Of a DNA stretch of 17,842 bases, positions 6,531-15,321 are shown piece after piece. Both the position numbers and the translations under genes were made by a program. Every line of letters begins with the position of its first letter. Position 1 is the first letter of the stretch. The notes under the pieces were generated by a model that worked only from the letters and a program-made list of their open reading frames with translations, did not search any database and was not told the origin of the DNA. The stretch is from DATFWK01 sp035259345 (GTDB taxonomy: Bacteria; Actinomycetota; Thermoleophilia; Miltoncostaeales; Miltoncostaeaceae). The stretch is from positions 1 to 17,842 of the forward strand of contig DATFWK010000201.1 of NCBI GenBank assembly GCA_035259345.1, in the 5' to 3' direction.

Positions 6531-8759
6531 GTGGCCGTCTCCCCGCCCCCGACGCCCCGGGGCGCCTTCGCCGCGCTCGGCGCCGGGTGCGCCCGGCGGC
6601 GCTGGTGGGTGATCGGCGTGTGGGCGGCGATCCTCCTGCTGCTCGGCGGGTTCGCGCCCCGGCTCGCCGACCAGCTCAGCCCCGGCGGCTTCGAGATCGC
6701 CGGCTCGAGCTCCGAGCGCGCGCGGACCGCCGTGCTCGAGCGCTTCGCCGGCGTCGAGTTCCCGACCTCGCTGACGCTCGTCGTCCACGGCGCGCGGCTC
6801 GGGCCCGGCGACCCCGGCTTCGATGCGGTCGTCGCGCGGGCGCGCACGGCGCTCCGCCGCGACCCGCTGGTCGGCGCCGTCTCGGGACCGCTCGCCGGCC
6901 GCGACGGCAGGACCGCCTTCCTCCAGGTCGGGATCGACGCCGGCCTCGATGACGCGCTGAAGGCGGCCGACCGCTTCCTGGCCGCCGCCGCGAGCGCCGC
7001 GACCCCGGCCGTGTCGGTCCAGGCGACCGGCGGGCCGGCGATCTTCAAGGACTTCGACAAGGTCAACGAGCGCGACCTGCGCCTGTCCGAGAGCGTGCAG
7101 GTGCCCATCGTGCTGCTGATCCTGCTGCTCGTGCTCGGCTCGCTGATCGCGGCCGGGCTCCCGGTGCTCGCGACGGTCCTCGCGCTGACCGTCACGCTGG
7201 GCGGCCTCTACTTCGTCGCAGGGTGGGTGGACCTCTCGATCTACGTCCAGAACGTCGTGCCCCTGGTGGGGATCGGCGTCGCCGTGGACTACTCGCTGTT
7301 CCTCGTCTCGCGCTTCCGCGAGGAGCTTGCCCGCGGCCGCGACCCGGCCGCGGCTGCCGCCGCGACGACCGCGACCGCCGGCCGGGCGATCTTCTTCAGC
7401 GGGCTCACCGTCGTGGTCGCGCTAGCCGGCATGTTCGCCGTCGGCGTGCCCATCTTCACGGGCTTCGCCGTGGGCACGATCGCGGTCGTCGGCGTGGCCG
7501 TCGCGGTCGGGCTCACGCTGCTGCCCGCGGTGCTGGCGGCGCTCGGGCAGCGGGTGAATCGGGTCCCCGTCGGGGACTCGATCCGGGCCGGGCTGCGCCG
7601 CGTCTTCCACGTCCGCGGCCGGCCGGAGGAGCGGTGGGCGCGCTGGGCCGAGGCGATCATGCGGCGCCCGTGGCCCTTCCTGCTCGGCTCGAGCGCGCTC
7701 ATGCTCGCGCTCGCGGTGCCGGTGCTCTGGATGAGCCTCGGCTCCAGCGGCGCCTCGGCCCTGCCCCGCGACGTCGCGTCGATCCGGGCGAGCGACCGGC
7801 TCGCGGCCGAGTTCGGGCCCGGGGCGACGGCCCCCGTGCGGATCGTGGTGGACGGGCACGGGCGGGACCTGCGACGCGGCCCGGCCATCGCCGACCTGCA
7901 CCGGGCGCTCGCCGGCGACCGGGAGGTCGCCGTCGTCCAGCCCGGGGCTCGCTTCACGCCCGACGGCAGGTTCGCGTTCTTCCAGCTGCTCTCCCGCCAC
8001 GGCGAGGACGACCAGCGCTCGATCGATCTCGTGGGGCGGATCGAGGACCGGATCGCCCCGGGGGTCCGCAGCCTCGCGGGCGCCGAGGTGCTCGTGGGCG
8101 GCGCGGCGAGCCAGAACCGCGACTTCAACCGCACGGTGGCCAGCAACCTGCCGCGGGTGATCGGCATCGTGATGCTGCTCACCTTCCTCGTGCTGGTGGT
8201 GCTCTTCCGGTCGCTGCTCCTGCCGCTCAAGGCCGTCCTCATGACGCTGCTCTCCGCGCTCGCGGCCTACGGCGTGCTGGTGATGGTGTTCCAGTGGGGC
8301 TGGGGCGACTCGCTGCTCGGCTTCGAGCACCTCGGCCACGTGACGTCCTGGGTGCCGCCCTTCCTGTTCGCGATCCTGTTCGGGCTGTCGATGGACTACG
8401 AGGTCTTCCTGCTCACCCGCGTCCGCGAGCACTACGAGCGCCACGGCGACGATCGGGCCGCCGTCGCCTGGGGCCTCGCGCGCAGCGGCGGGGTGATCAC
8501 CGCGGCGGCCGCGATCATGGTCGTGGTCTTCCTCTCGTTCCTGCTCAACCGCCTGATCCCGATCAAGGAGGCCTCGCTCGGCCTGGCCGTCGCGGTCTTC
8601 CTCGACGCCACCATCGTCCGCATCGTCCTGGTGCCGGCCTTCATGCGCATCGCCGGACGCTGGAACTGGTGGTTGCCCGGGCCGCTCGACCGCCTGCTGC
8701 CCCGCCACGACGAGGGCGAGCTCGGGGCGGCGCCCACCACGACACCGGAGGCGACATGA
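6531..8759 (+). CDS. MMPL/RND-superfamily membrane transporter
   Basis: This inner-membrane protein of about 742 residues has the two-fold RND layout. A first helix (about 25-43, WWVIGVWAAILLLL) is followed by an extracytoplasmic domain, then helices 2-6 from about 190, then the repeat with a helix at about 380-400, a second extracytoplasmic domain and the last helices. The MMPL signatures GVAVDYSLFLVSRF (about 248-262) and FGLSMDYEVFLLTRVRE (about 616-632) carry the intramembrane Asp-Tyr pair that relays protons. Actinobacterial relatives export lipids or other hydrophobic molecules, but the cargo here is unknown. The GTG at 6531 is preferred, with an in-frame GTG at 6513 as an alternative. 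Its stop overlaps the next start (ATGA), so the VOC gene is coupled to it. Confidence 0.92.
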   Translation: MAVSPPPTPRGAFAALGAGCARRRWWVIGVWAAILLLLGGFAPRLADQLSPGGFEIAGSSSERARTAVLERFAGVEFPTSLTLVVHGARLGPGDPGFDAVVARARTALRRDPLVGAVSGPLAGRDGRTAFLQVGIDAGLDDALKAADRFLAAAASAATPAVSVQATGGPAIFKDFDKVNERDLRLSESVQVPIVLLILLLVLGSLIAAGLPVLATVLALTVTLGGLYFVAGWVDLSIYVQNVVPLVGIGVAVDYSLFLVSRFREELARGRDPAAAAAATTATAGRAIFFSGLTVVVALAGMFAVGVPIFTGFAVGTIAVVGVAVAVGLTLLPAVLAALGQRVNRVPVGDSIRAGLRRVFHVRGRPEERWARWAEAIMRRPWPFLLGSSALMLALAVPVLWMSLGSSGASALPRDVASIRASDRLAAEFGPGATAPVRIVVDGHGRDLRRGPAIADLHRALAGDREVAVVQPGARFTPDGRFAFFQLLSRHGEDDQRSIDLVGRIEDRIAPGVRSLAGAEVLVGGAASQNRDFNRTVASNLPRVIGIVMLLTFLVLVVLFRSLLLPLKAVLMTLLSALAAYGVLVMVFQWGWGDSLLGFEHLGHVTSWVPPFLFAILFGLSMDYEVFLLTRVREHYERHGDDRAAVAWGLARSGGVITAAAAIMVVVFLSFLLNRLIPIKEASLGLAVAVFLDATIVRIVLVPAFMRIAGRWNWWLPGPLDRLLPRHDEGELGAAPTTTPEAT

Positions 8760-9172
8760 CCGCTCCCGCCGGCCCGCCCGGGCCCATCGACCTGGAGGGC
8801 CTCGACCACGTTGCGCTCATGGTTCGCGACCTGGCCGCCTCGACCGCGTGGTACCAGGAGGTGCTCGGGCTCGAGCGCCGCTTCGCCGACGTCTGGGGGG
8901 ACGTCCCGACCATCCTCCTGGCCGGCGCCAGCGGCGTGGCCCTCTTCCCCCTCCGCGACCCCGGGGCCGCGTCGGCGCCGCCCGCCGGCTCGGTCGCGAT
9001 GAGCCACCTCGCCTTCCGGACGGACGCGCGCGGCTACGCGGCGGCCAAGGCGGCCCTCGCCGCGCGCGGCATCGAAGCGCGGGAGGAGGACCACCTCGTC
9101 GCGCACTCGATCTACTTCGCCGACCCGGACGGGCACCGGCTCGAGATCACCACGTACGACCTCGGCAGCTGA
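8756..9172 (+). CDS. VOC (glyoxalase/bleomycin-resistance/dioxygenase) superfamily protein
   Basis: The 138-residue protein has the paired beta-alpha-beta-beta-beta modules of the vicinal-oxygen-chelate fold. LDHVALMVRDL at the start offers metal ligand H18, MSHLAFRTD offers H84, and PDGHRLEITTY offers E130. The half-sites and length fit a small metal-dependent VOC enzyme such as a lyase, isomerase or fosfomycin-type resistance protein; the exact reaction cannot be assigned. The start is firm: GGAGG lies about 5 nt before the ATG, which overlaps the transporter stop by 4 nt. The coupling suggests that the two act on the same hydrophobic or toxic compound, but that is inference. Confidence 0.88.
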   Translation: MTAPAGPPGPIDLEGLDHVALMVRDLAASTAWYQEVLGLERRFADVWGDVPTILLAGASGVALFPLRDPGAASAPPAGSVAMSHLAFRTDARGYAAAKAALAARGIEAREEDHLVAHSIYFADPDGHRLEITTYDLGS

Positions 9173-9195
9173 GCGGCGGCGGAGGAGGCCCGGGC

Positions 9196-9393
9196 TCAGC
9201 CGCCCGCGCGGGCCGCCGGCCGCGTCGCTGCGCCGCCGGCGATGCGGAGGCCGAGCCGGATCAGCGCGAGGCCGATCGCCCGCCGGGGCGCGCCGATGGA
9301 GCGCGCCTGCCGTGCGAGCCGCGCGGCGTCCGCGCGCTCGAGGGCGCGGTGCGTGCGGTCGTCGGCGAGGTACTGGCTGAGCGGGCTCTGCAT
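9196..9393 (-). CDS. Small hypothetical protein, 65 aa
   Basis: I do not recognise the family. The product is basic and Ala/Arg-rich, beginning QSPLSQYLADDRTHRAL, with a predicted helix rich in charged residues and a more hydrophobic segment (RAIGLALIRLGLRIAG) near residues 37-52 that could be an amphipathic or membrane-associated helix. Support for it being a gene: GGAG lies about 8 nt before the ATG, it fills the gap between two convergent units neatly (23 nt from the VOC stop), and the composition reads like protein rather than a shadow. It is the only gene between the VOC protein and uvrA. The stretch 9394-9529 upstream holds no other supportable gene. Confidence 0.55.
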   Translation of the reverse strand: MQSPLSQYLADDRTHRALERADAARLARQARSIGAPRRAIGLALIRLGLRIAGGAATRPAARAGG

Positions 9394-9507
9394 GGTGGTC
9401 TCCGTCGTGGCCGGGTCGCGCGCGCTCTGTGCGGCGGCCGGTACGAAGAAGACGCGAAATCCTCTGCCCTGATACGGCCTCAGCCGCCGAGCGCCGGGAG
9501 GACCCGA

Positions 9508-9529
9508 GAGCCCCGCCCGTCGGCGCGGC

Positions 9530-9531
<2 letters not shown>
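9508..9531 (-). terminator. GC-rich hairpin at the uvrA stop codon
   Basis: On the minus strand GAGCC-CGCC pairs with GGCG-GGCTC, nine pairs around a GACG loop with one G-G mismatch, and it overlaps the last bases of the uvrA stop. No U run follows, which is common in very GC-rich actinobacteria. It is a plausible terminator or 3'-end stabiliser. Confidence 0.45.
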
Positions 9532-12406
<2,875 letters not shown>

Positions 12407-12412
12407 CGGTCG

Positions 12413-12418
12413 AGTTTA
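12413..12418 (-). promoter_or_regulatory. -10 box TAAACT for leaderless uvrA
   Basis: TAAACT on the minus strand ends 6 nt before the GTG start. A -35 is not evident, and no GAACnnnnGTTC-type LexA box was seen around it. It shares a 35-nt gap with the divergent amidohydrolase promoter. Confidence 0.5.
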
Positions 12419-12428
12419 CGCCGTCCCG

Positions 12429-12434
12429 TAGGCT
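12429..12434 (+). promoter_or_regulatory. -10 box TAGGCT for the leaderless amidohydrolase gene
   Basis: TAGGCT ends 7 nt before the GTG at 12442. Its likely -35 region would lie on the uvrA -10 and start site, so the two divergent promoters physically overlap and may compete for polymerase. Confidence 0.5.
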
Positions 12435-12441
12435 GGCGGCC

Positions 12442-13563
12442 GTGCATCCCCAGCTCGAACCCTTCGCGCGCGAGGCGCTCGCGCTGGTCCCGACGGGCGC
12501 CGATGTGGTCGACGCCCACACGCATCTCGGCAAGGACGAAGACGGCTCGTCGCTCTCCGTGAAGCGCCTCCTGGCCCAGCTCGACGAGGCCGGCGTCCAC
12601 CGCTGCTGCGTCTTCCCGCTGCACGACCCCGAGCGGCATCCGGCCTACCGGGTGCCCAACGACCGGGTGCTCGAGTGGGCGGCCGCGAGCGAGGGGCGGC
12701 TGGTCCCGTTCTGCCGCCTCGACCCTGCCGACGGCGCGATCGCCGAGGCCGAGCGCTGCCTCGCCCGCGGGGCCCGCGGCATCAAGCTCCACCCGCGCGA
12801 GCAGGCGTTCGTGTTCGGGCGGGACGAGACGGACGCGATCCTGGCCCTCGGCGCCGAGGCCCGCGTGCCGGTGCTCGTGCACGCCGGCCGCGGCATGGCG
12901 CCGATCGCCGACGCGCTGAGCCGGGCGGCCCTGCGCCACCCGGACCTCCTGCTGATCCTGGCCCACGGCGGCATCGCGGACCAGGGCGTCTTCACCTCCA
13001 TCCTCGCCGAGCACCCCGGCGTGCTCTACGACACCTCGATCTTCAGCCCGCTCGACGTGCTCGAGCTCTTGGCGCGCGTGCCGGTGGAGCGCGTCGTCTT
13101 CGGCTCGGACCCTCCGTACGGTCACCCGATCCTCGCCCTGTTCACCATCCTCCGCACGGCTGCCGCAGCCGGGATCGGCGACCACGCCGTCCGCCGGATG
13201 CTGGGCGGCACCGTCGCCGCCGCCCTGGAGGGCCGCCACCCTGCGCCGGCGGACGGCGCCGCACGGGGCCGGACGATCGCGATGTGGGGCTCGCTCGCCC
13301 GCATCAACACCTACTGCGCGATGGCCATGGGCGCGATCCGGGTCGGGGCCCGCGCGGCCGCGCGCGAGCAGGTCGATCTCGCCATCGCCGCCTGCCGCGA
13401 CCCGGACCCGGGCCCGGCGGCCGGGGCGCTCGAGCGCGCGCGCCCCGCGCTCGAGGCCGCGTCGGCGGGCCTCGAGGACGAGGACAGCGGGCCGGCGCCG
13501 CTGCGGCTCGTCTATGCCGTGATGGTGCTGGCCGCCACCGAGCCGGTGGAGCCACCGAACTAG
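12442..13563 (+). CDS. Amidohydrolase-2 (ACMSD-like) metal-dependent hydrolase with helical C-terminal extension
   Basis: The first 255 or so residues form a TIM-barrel of the amidohydrolase superfamily. Metal ligands follow the family order: H26 and H28 in DAHTHLG, H147 in LVHAGRG, H175 in LAHGG and D223 in FGSDPPYG. IKLHPREQ marks a central strand. Members hydrolyse or decarboxylate small cyclic or aromatic acids, and the substrate is unknown here. Residues about 260-373 are an additional Ala-rich, probably helical region absent from minimal members. The GTG at 12442 has no Shine-Dalgarno but is 7 nt after a TAGGCT -10 box. The next gene starts 9 nt after the stop, so the two are likely cotranscribed. 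Confidence 0.87.
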   Translation: MHPQLEPFAREALALVPTGADVVDAHTHLGKDEDGSSLSVKRLLAQLDEAGVHRCCVFPLHDPERHPAYRVPNDRVLEWAAASEGRLVPFCRLDPADGAIAEAERCLARGARGIKLHPREQAFVFGRDETDAILALGAEARVPVLVHAGRGMAPIADALSRAALRHPDLLLILAHGGIADQGVFTSILAEHPGVLYDTSIFSPLDVLELLARVPVERVVFGSDPPYGHPILALFTILRTAAAAGIGDHAVRRMLGGTVAAALEGRHPAPADGAARGRTIAMWGSLARINTYCAMAMGAIRVGARAAAREQVDLAIAACRDPDPGPAAGALERARPALEAASAGLEDEDSGPAPLRLVYAVMVLAATEPVEPPN

Positions 13564-13566
13564 GAT
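13561..13566 (+). promoter_or_regulatory. TAGGAT -10-like box overlapping the amidohydrolase stop codon
   Basis: TAGGAT begins with the TAG stop and ends 6 nt before the ATG at 13573. It could drive an extra leaderless transcript for the dehydrogenase gene. Because the T-A-G comes from a stop codon, chance is a real alternative. Confidence 0.3.
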
Positions 13567-13572
13567 CCGGGG

Positions 13573-14442
13573 ATGCGGATCGCGTGGATCGGCCTGGGCA
13601 CGATGGGCGCGGCCATGGCCTCGCACCTCGTGCGTGCCGGCCACGACGTCGCCGTCCACAACCGCACGCGCTCACGCGAGGCGCCGCTCGTGTCGCTCGG
13701 CGCACGAGGGGCCGCGTCCCCGGCCGACGCCGCGCAGCGGGCCGAGGTGGTCTTCACCTGCGTCTCCGACTCGCCCGACGTCGAGCACGTCGTGCTCGGC
13801 CCGACCGGGGCGATCCACGGCATGGCGCCGGGCGCCGTGCTCGCCGACTGCTCGACGATCGCGCCGGCCACCTCCCGGGAGCTCGCCGCGCGCCTCGCCG
13901 AGCGCGGGCTCGGGGCGGTGGACGCGCCGGTCTCGGGCGGGTCGGAGGGGGCGCGGCGCGGGACGCTCACGACGTTCGTGGGCGGGGAGGATGAGCACGT
14001 CGCCCGCGCCAGGCCCGCCCTGGAGGCGTTCTGCCGCTCGATCACGCATCTCGGACCACCGGGCGCCGGCCAGGCCGGGAAGGCGGTGAACCAAGTGGTG
14101 ATCGCCGGGACCTACGCGACGATGGGCGAGGCGCTGGCGCTCGGCGCCCGCGAGGGGCTGCCGATGGACGCGCTGGTCGCCGCGCTCTCGGCCGGCGCCG
14201 CCCAGTCATGGGTGCTCGAGAACCGGGCAGGCAACGTGATCTCGGACAGCTTCCCGCTCGGCTTCCGGACGTCCCTCCACCTCAAGGACCTCCGCATCGC
14301 GCTCGCGGAGGCCGACGACCTGGGCCTGCCGATGGAGGTCACGCGGCTCATCGCCCACTGGGAGGAGCGACTGGTCGCCGCCGGCCTCGGCGACGAGGAC
14401 GTCTCGAACCTCGCCCGCGTCGCGAAGGGGCAGGTGGAGTGA
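13573..14442 (+). CDS. NAD(P)-dependent beta-hydroxyacid dehydrogenase (3-hydroxyisobutyrate dehydrogenase family)
   Basis: The 289-residue protein belongs to the 6-phosphogluconate / 3-hydroxyisobutyrate dehydrogenase superfamily, which oxidises beta-hydroxyacids or reduces their semialdehydes. The Rossmann motif GLGTMG is at 7-12. An NRT after beta2 (30-32) suggests NADP preference. The substrate loop DAPVSGG has S121-G122-G123, and GQAGKAVNQ supplies catalytic K170 and N174. The all-helical C-terminal domain is complete. Possible identities include 3-hydroxyisobutyrate dehydrogenase, tartronate semialdehyde reductase or glyoxylate/succinic semialdehyde reductase. It lies in line after the amidohydrolase by 9 nt, and its stop overlaps the next start as GTGA. 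Confidence 0.9.
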   Translation: MRIAWIGLGTMGAAMASHLVRAGHDVAVHNRTRSREAPLVSLGARGAASPADAAQRAEVVFTCVSDSPDVEHVVLGPTGAIHGMAPGAVLADCSTIAPATSRELAARLAERGLGAVDAPVSGGSEGARRGTLTTFVGGEDEHVARARPALEAFCRSITHLGPPGAGQAGKAVNQVVIAGTYATMGEALALGAREGLPMDALVAALSAGAAQSWVLENRAGNVISDSFPLGFRTSLHLKDLRIALAEADDLGLPMEVTRLIAHWEERLVAAGLGDEDVSNLARVAKGQVE

Positions 14443-14927
14443 GGGCGGCGCTCGCGACCGCAGCGCTGGCGGCGACGCTCGCCGTCCCGGCCATGGCCGC
14501 CGGCCCGACCCCCCCGGCCACCACGGGAGGTCCCTGCGTGTCCCACGTCCAACGCGGGGTGCTGCCGGCCTGGCTTCGCGCCGGCTTCAGCTCGCCGCGG
14601 CCGCGGATCCCGCACGCCCTCGCCGCGGGCGGGCGCATCGCCGGCATCATCTTCGGCGACCCCCTGACGTCGCCGCCGAGGGCGACCGTGAGCAACAAGA
14701 TCCTCTGGGTGCCGCGTGCCCCCGTGACCGGGATCACCGACCTGCGGATCAGCGCCCAGCGGATGCGCGGCGGGCGCATGGTCGGACGGCCGGTCGGCCG
14801 GCTCGTCCGCGGCGGGCCAGGGCCGTCGATCATCGACCTCCCGGCGGCCGGCTGCTGGCGGCTGACCCTGCGCTGGGCCGGCCACACCGACCGGCTGGAC
14901 CTGCGCTACATCGCGGCCCTGGGCTGA
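14439..14927 (+). CDS. Secreted hypothetical protein with signal peptide (162 aa)
   Basis: No enzyme family is recognised. An N-terminal signal peptide is clear: basic start, hydrophobic ATAALAATLAVPAMAA, and a likely cleavage near residue 22 (AMA-AGP). The mature domain of about 140 residues has two cysteines (in GGPCVS and AGCWRL) that may form a disulfide. It also has the segments SNKILWVPR and GPSIIDLPAAGCWRLTLRW, which suggest a small beta-rich extracytoplasmic domain. I have an impression of similar unnamed proteins in actinobacteria, but cannot confirm it. The GTG at 14439 is set by the GTGA overlap with the dehydrogenase stop and by the signal peptide. The last 22 nt overlap a convergent small ORF. 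Its role in the operon is unknown. Confidence 0.75.
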   Translation: MRAALATAALAATLAVPAMAAGPTPPATTGGPCVSHVQRGVLPAWLRAGFSSPRPRIPHALAAGGRIAGIIFGDPLTSPPRATVSNKILWVPRAPVTGITDLRISAQRMRGGRMVGRPVGRLVRGGPGPSIIDLPAAGCWRLTLRWAGHTDRLDLRYIAALG

Positions 14928-15154
14928 CGGCCGGGGGCGGCGGCCCGCTCCGGCGGCCAGCGCGCGAGGAGGCGCTCGTGCCGGCGCCGTCGCTCCGCCT
15001 CCTCGCTCCAGGCCTCGTCCTCAGGCATGGCTGGCGGCCGCCCCTCCCCCCAGAGCGGCGCGCCCGGGAGCCCGTGCATCGCGGCGAAGATGTCGTCCTC
15101 GTCGAGCCCGGGCGCGGCGAGCGAGCGGAAGGCGAGGTCCGGGTCCCGGATCAC
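14906..15154 (-). CDS. Small hypothetical protein, second ORF after uvrB (82 aa)
   Basis: This is an unrecognised acidic-then-basic protein. The first half, IRDPDLAFRSLAAPGLDED and on to about residue 45, is acidic and could form a short helical unit. The second half ends in EEAERRRRHERLLARWPPE, which closely matches the end of the preceding 56-aa ORF (RRRRHExxLxRWP). The GTG at 15154 overlaps that ORF's TGA stop as GTGA, the same coupling the latter has to uvrB. An open frame continues upstream, but its residues are Pro/Arg/Ala noise. It overlaps the secreted-protein gene by 22 nt at the 3' end. Protein-like composition, coupling and shared motif argue it is real; its function is unknown. 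Confidence 0.55.
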   Translation of the reverse strand: MIRDPDLAFRSLAAPGLDEDDIFAAMHGLPGAPLWGEGRPPAMPEDEAWSEEAERRRRHERLLARWPPERAAAPGRQPRAAM

Positions 15155-15321
15155 CAGAGCGCCGGCCACCTGCGCAGCACCGCCTCGTGGCGCCGGCGCC
15201 GCTCCCGATCGCGGTCGAACGCCTCCCGCTCGAGCCGCCGCAGGAGGCGGGCGAGCCGGGCGCGGTGCGCTGGGCCGAGCTGGTGTGCGGCCCACCGGTC
15301 GTGGCGCCGCTCGGTGCTCAC
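15151..15321 (-). CDS. Micro-ORF coupled to uvrB (56 aa, Arg-rich helical)
   Basis: A GTG at 15321 overlaps the uvrB TGA by 4 nt (GTGA), and the frame runs 56 codons to TGA at 15151. The product is strongly basic and helix-prone. It begins STERRHDRWAAHQLGPAHRA and ends RERRRRHEAVLRRWPALW, sharing RRRRHExxLxRWP with the next ORF. I do not know the family. A short Arg-rich protein made from the uvrB transcript could bind nucleic acid or UvrB, but nothing in the sequence proves this. The two consecutive 4-nt overlaps are the main reason to call it a gene. Confidence 0.55.
   Translation of the reverse strand: MSTERRHDRWAAHQLGPAHRARLARLLRRLEREAFDRDRERRRRHEAVLRRWPALW

Noticed and set aside
5618..6952. 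A 444-codon plus-strand frame across the M20 gene and the MMPL start
   Set aside because: It runs antisense to M20 and out of frame with MMPL, with Arg/Pro/Ala-rich sequence lacking any motif.
7422..8708. A 428-codon minus-strand frame antisense to the MMPL gene
   Set aside because: His/Asp/Glu/Arg-rich shadow sequence opposite clear transmembrane helices.
14906..15321. The two micro-ORFs as halves of one frameshifted gene
   Set aside because: Both end in the same RRRRHExxLxRWP motif and are joined by a GTGA overlap, which fits duplication of a module better than a broken single gene.
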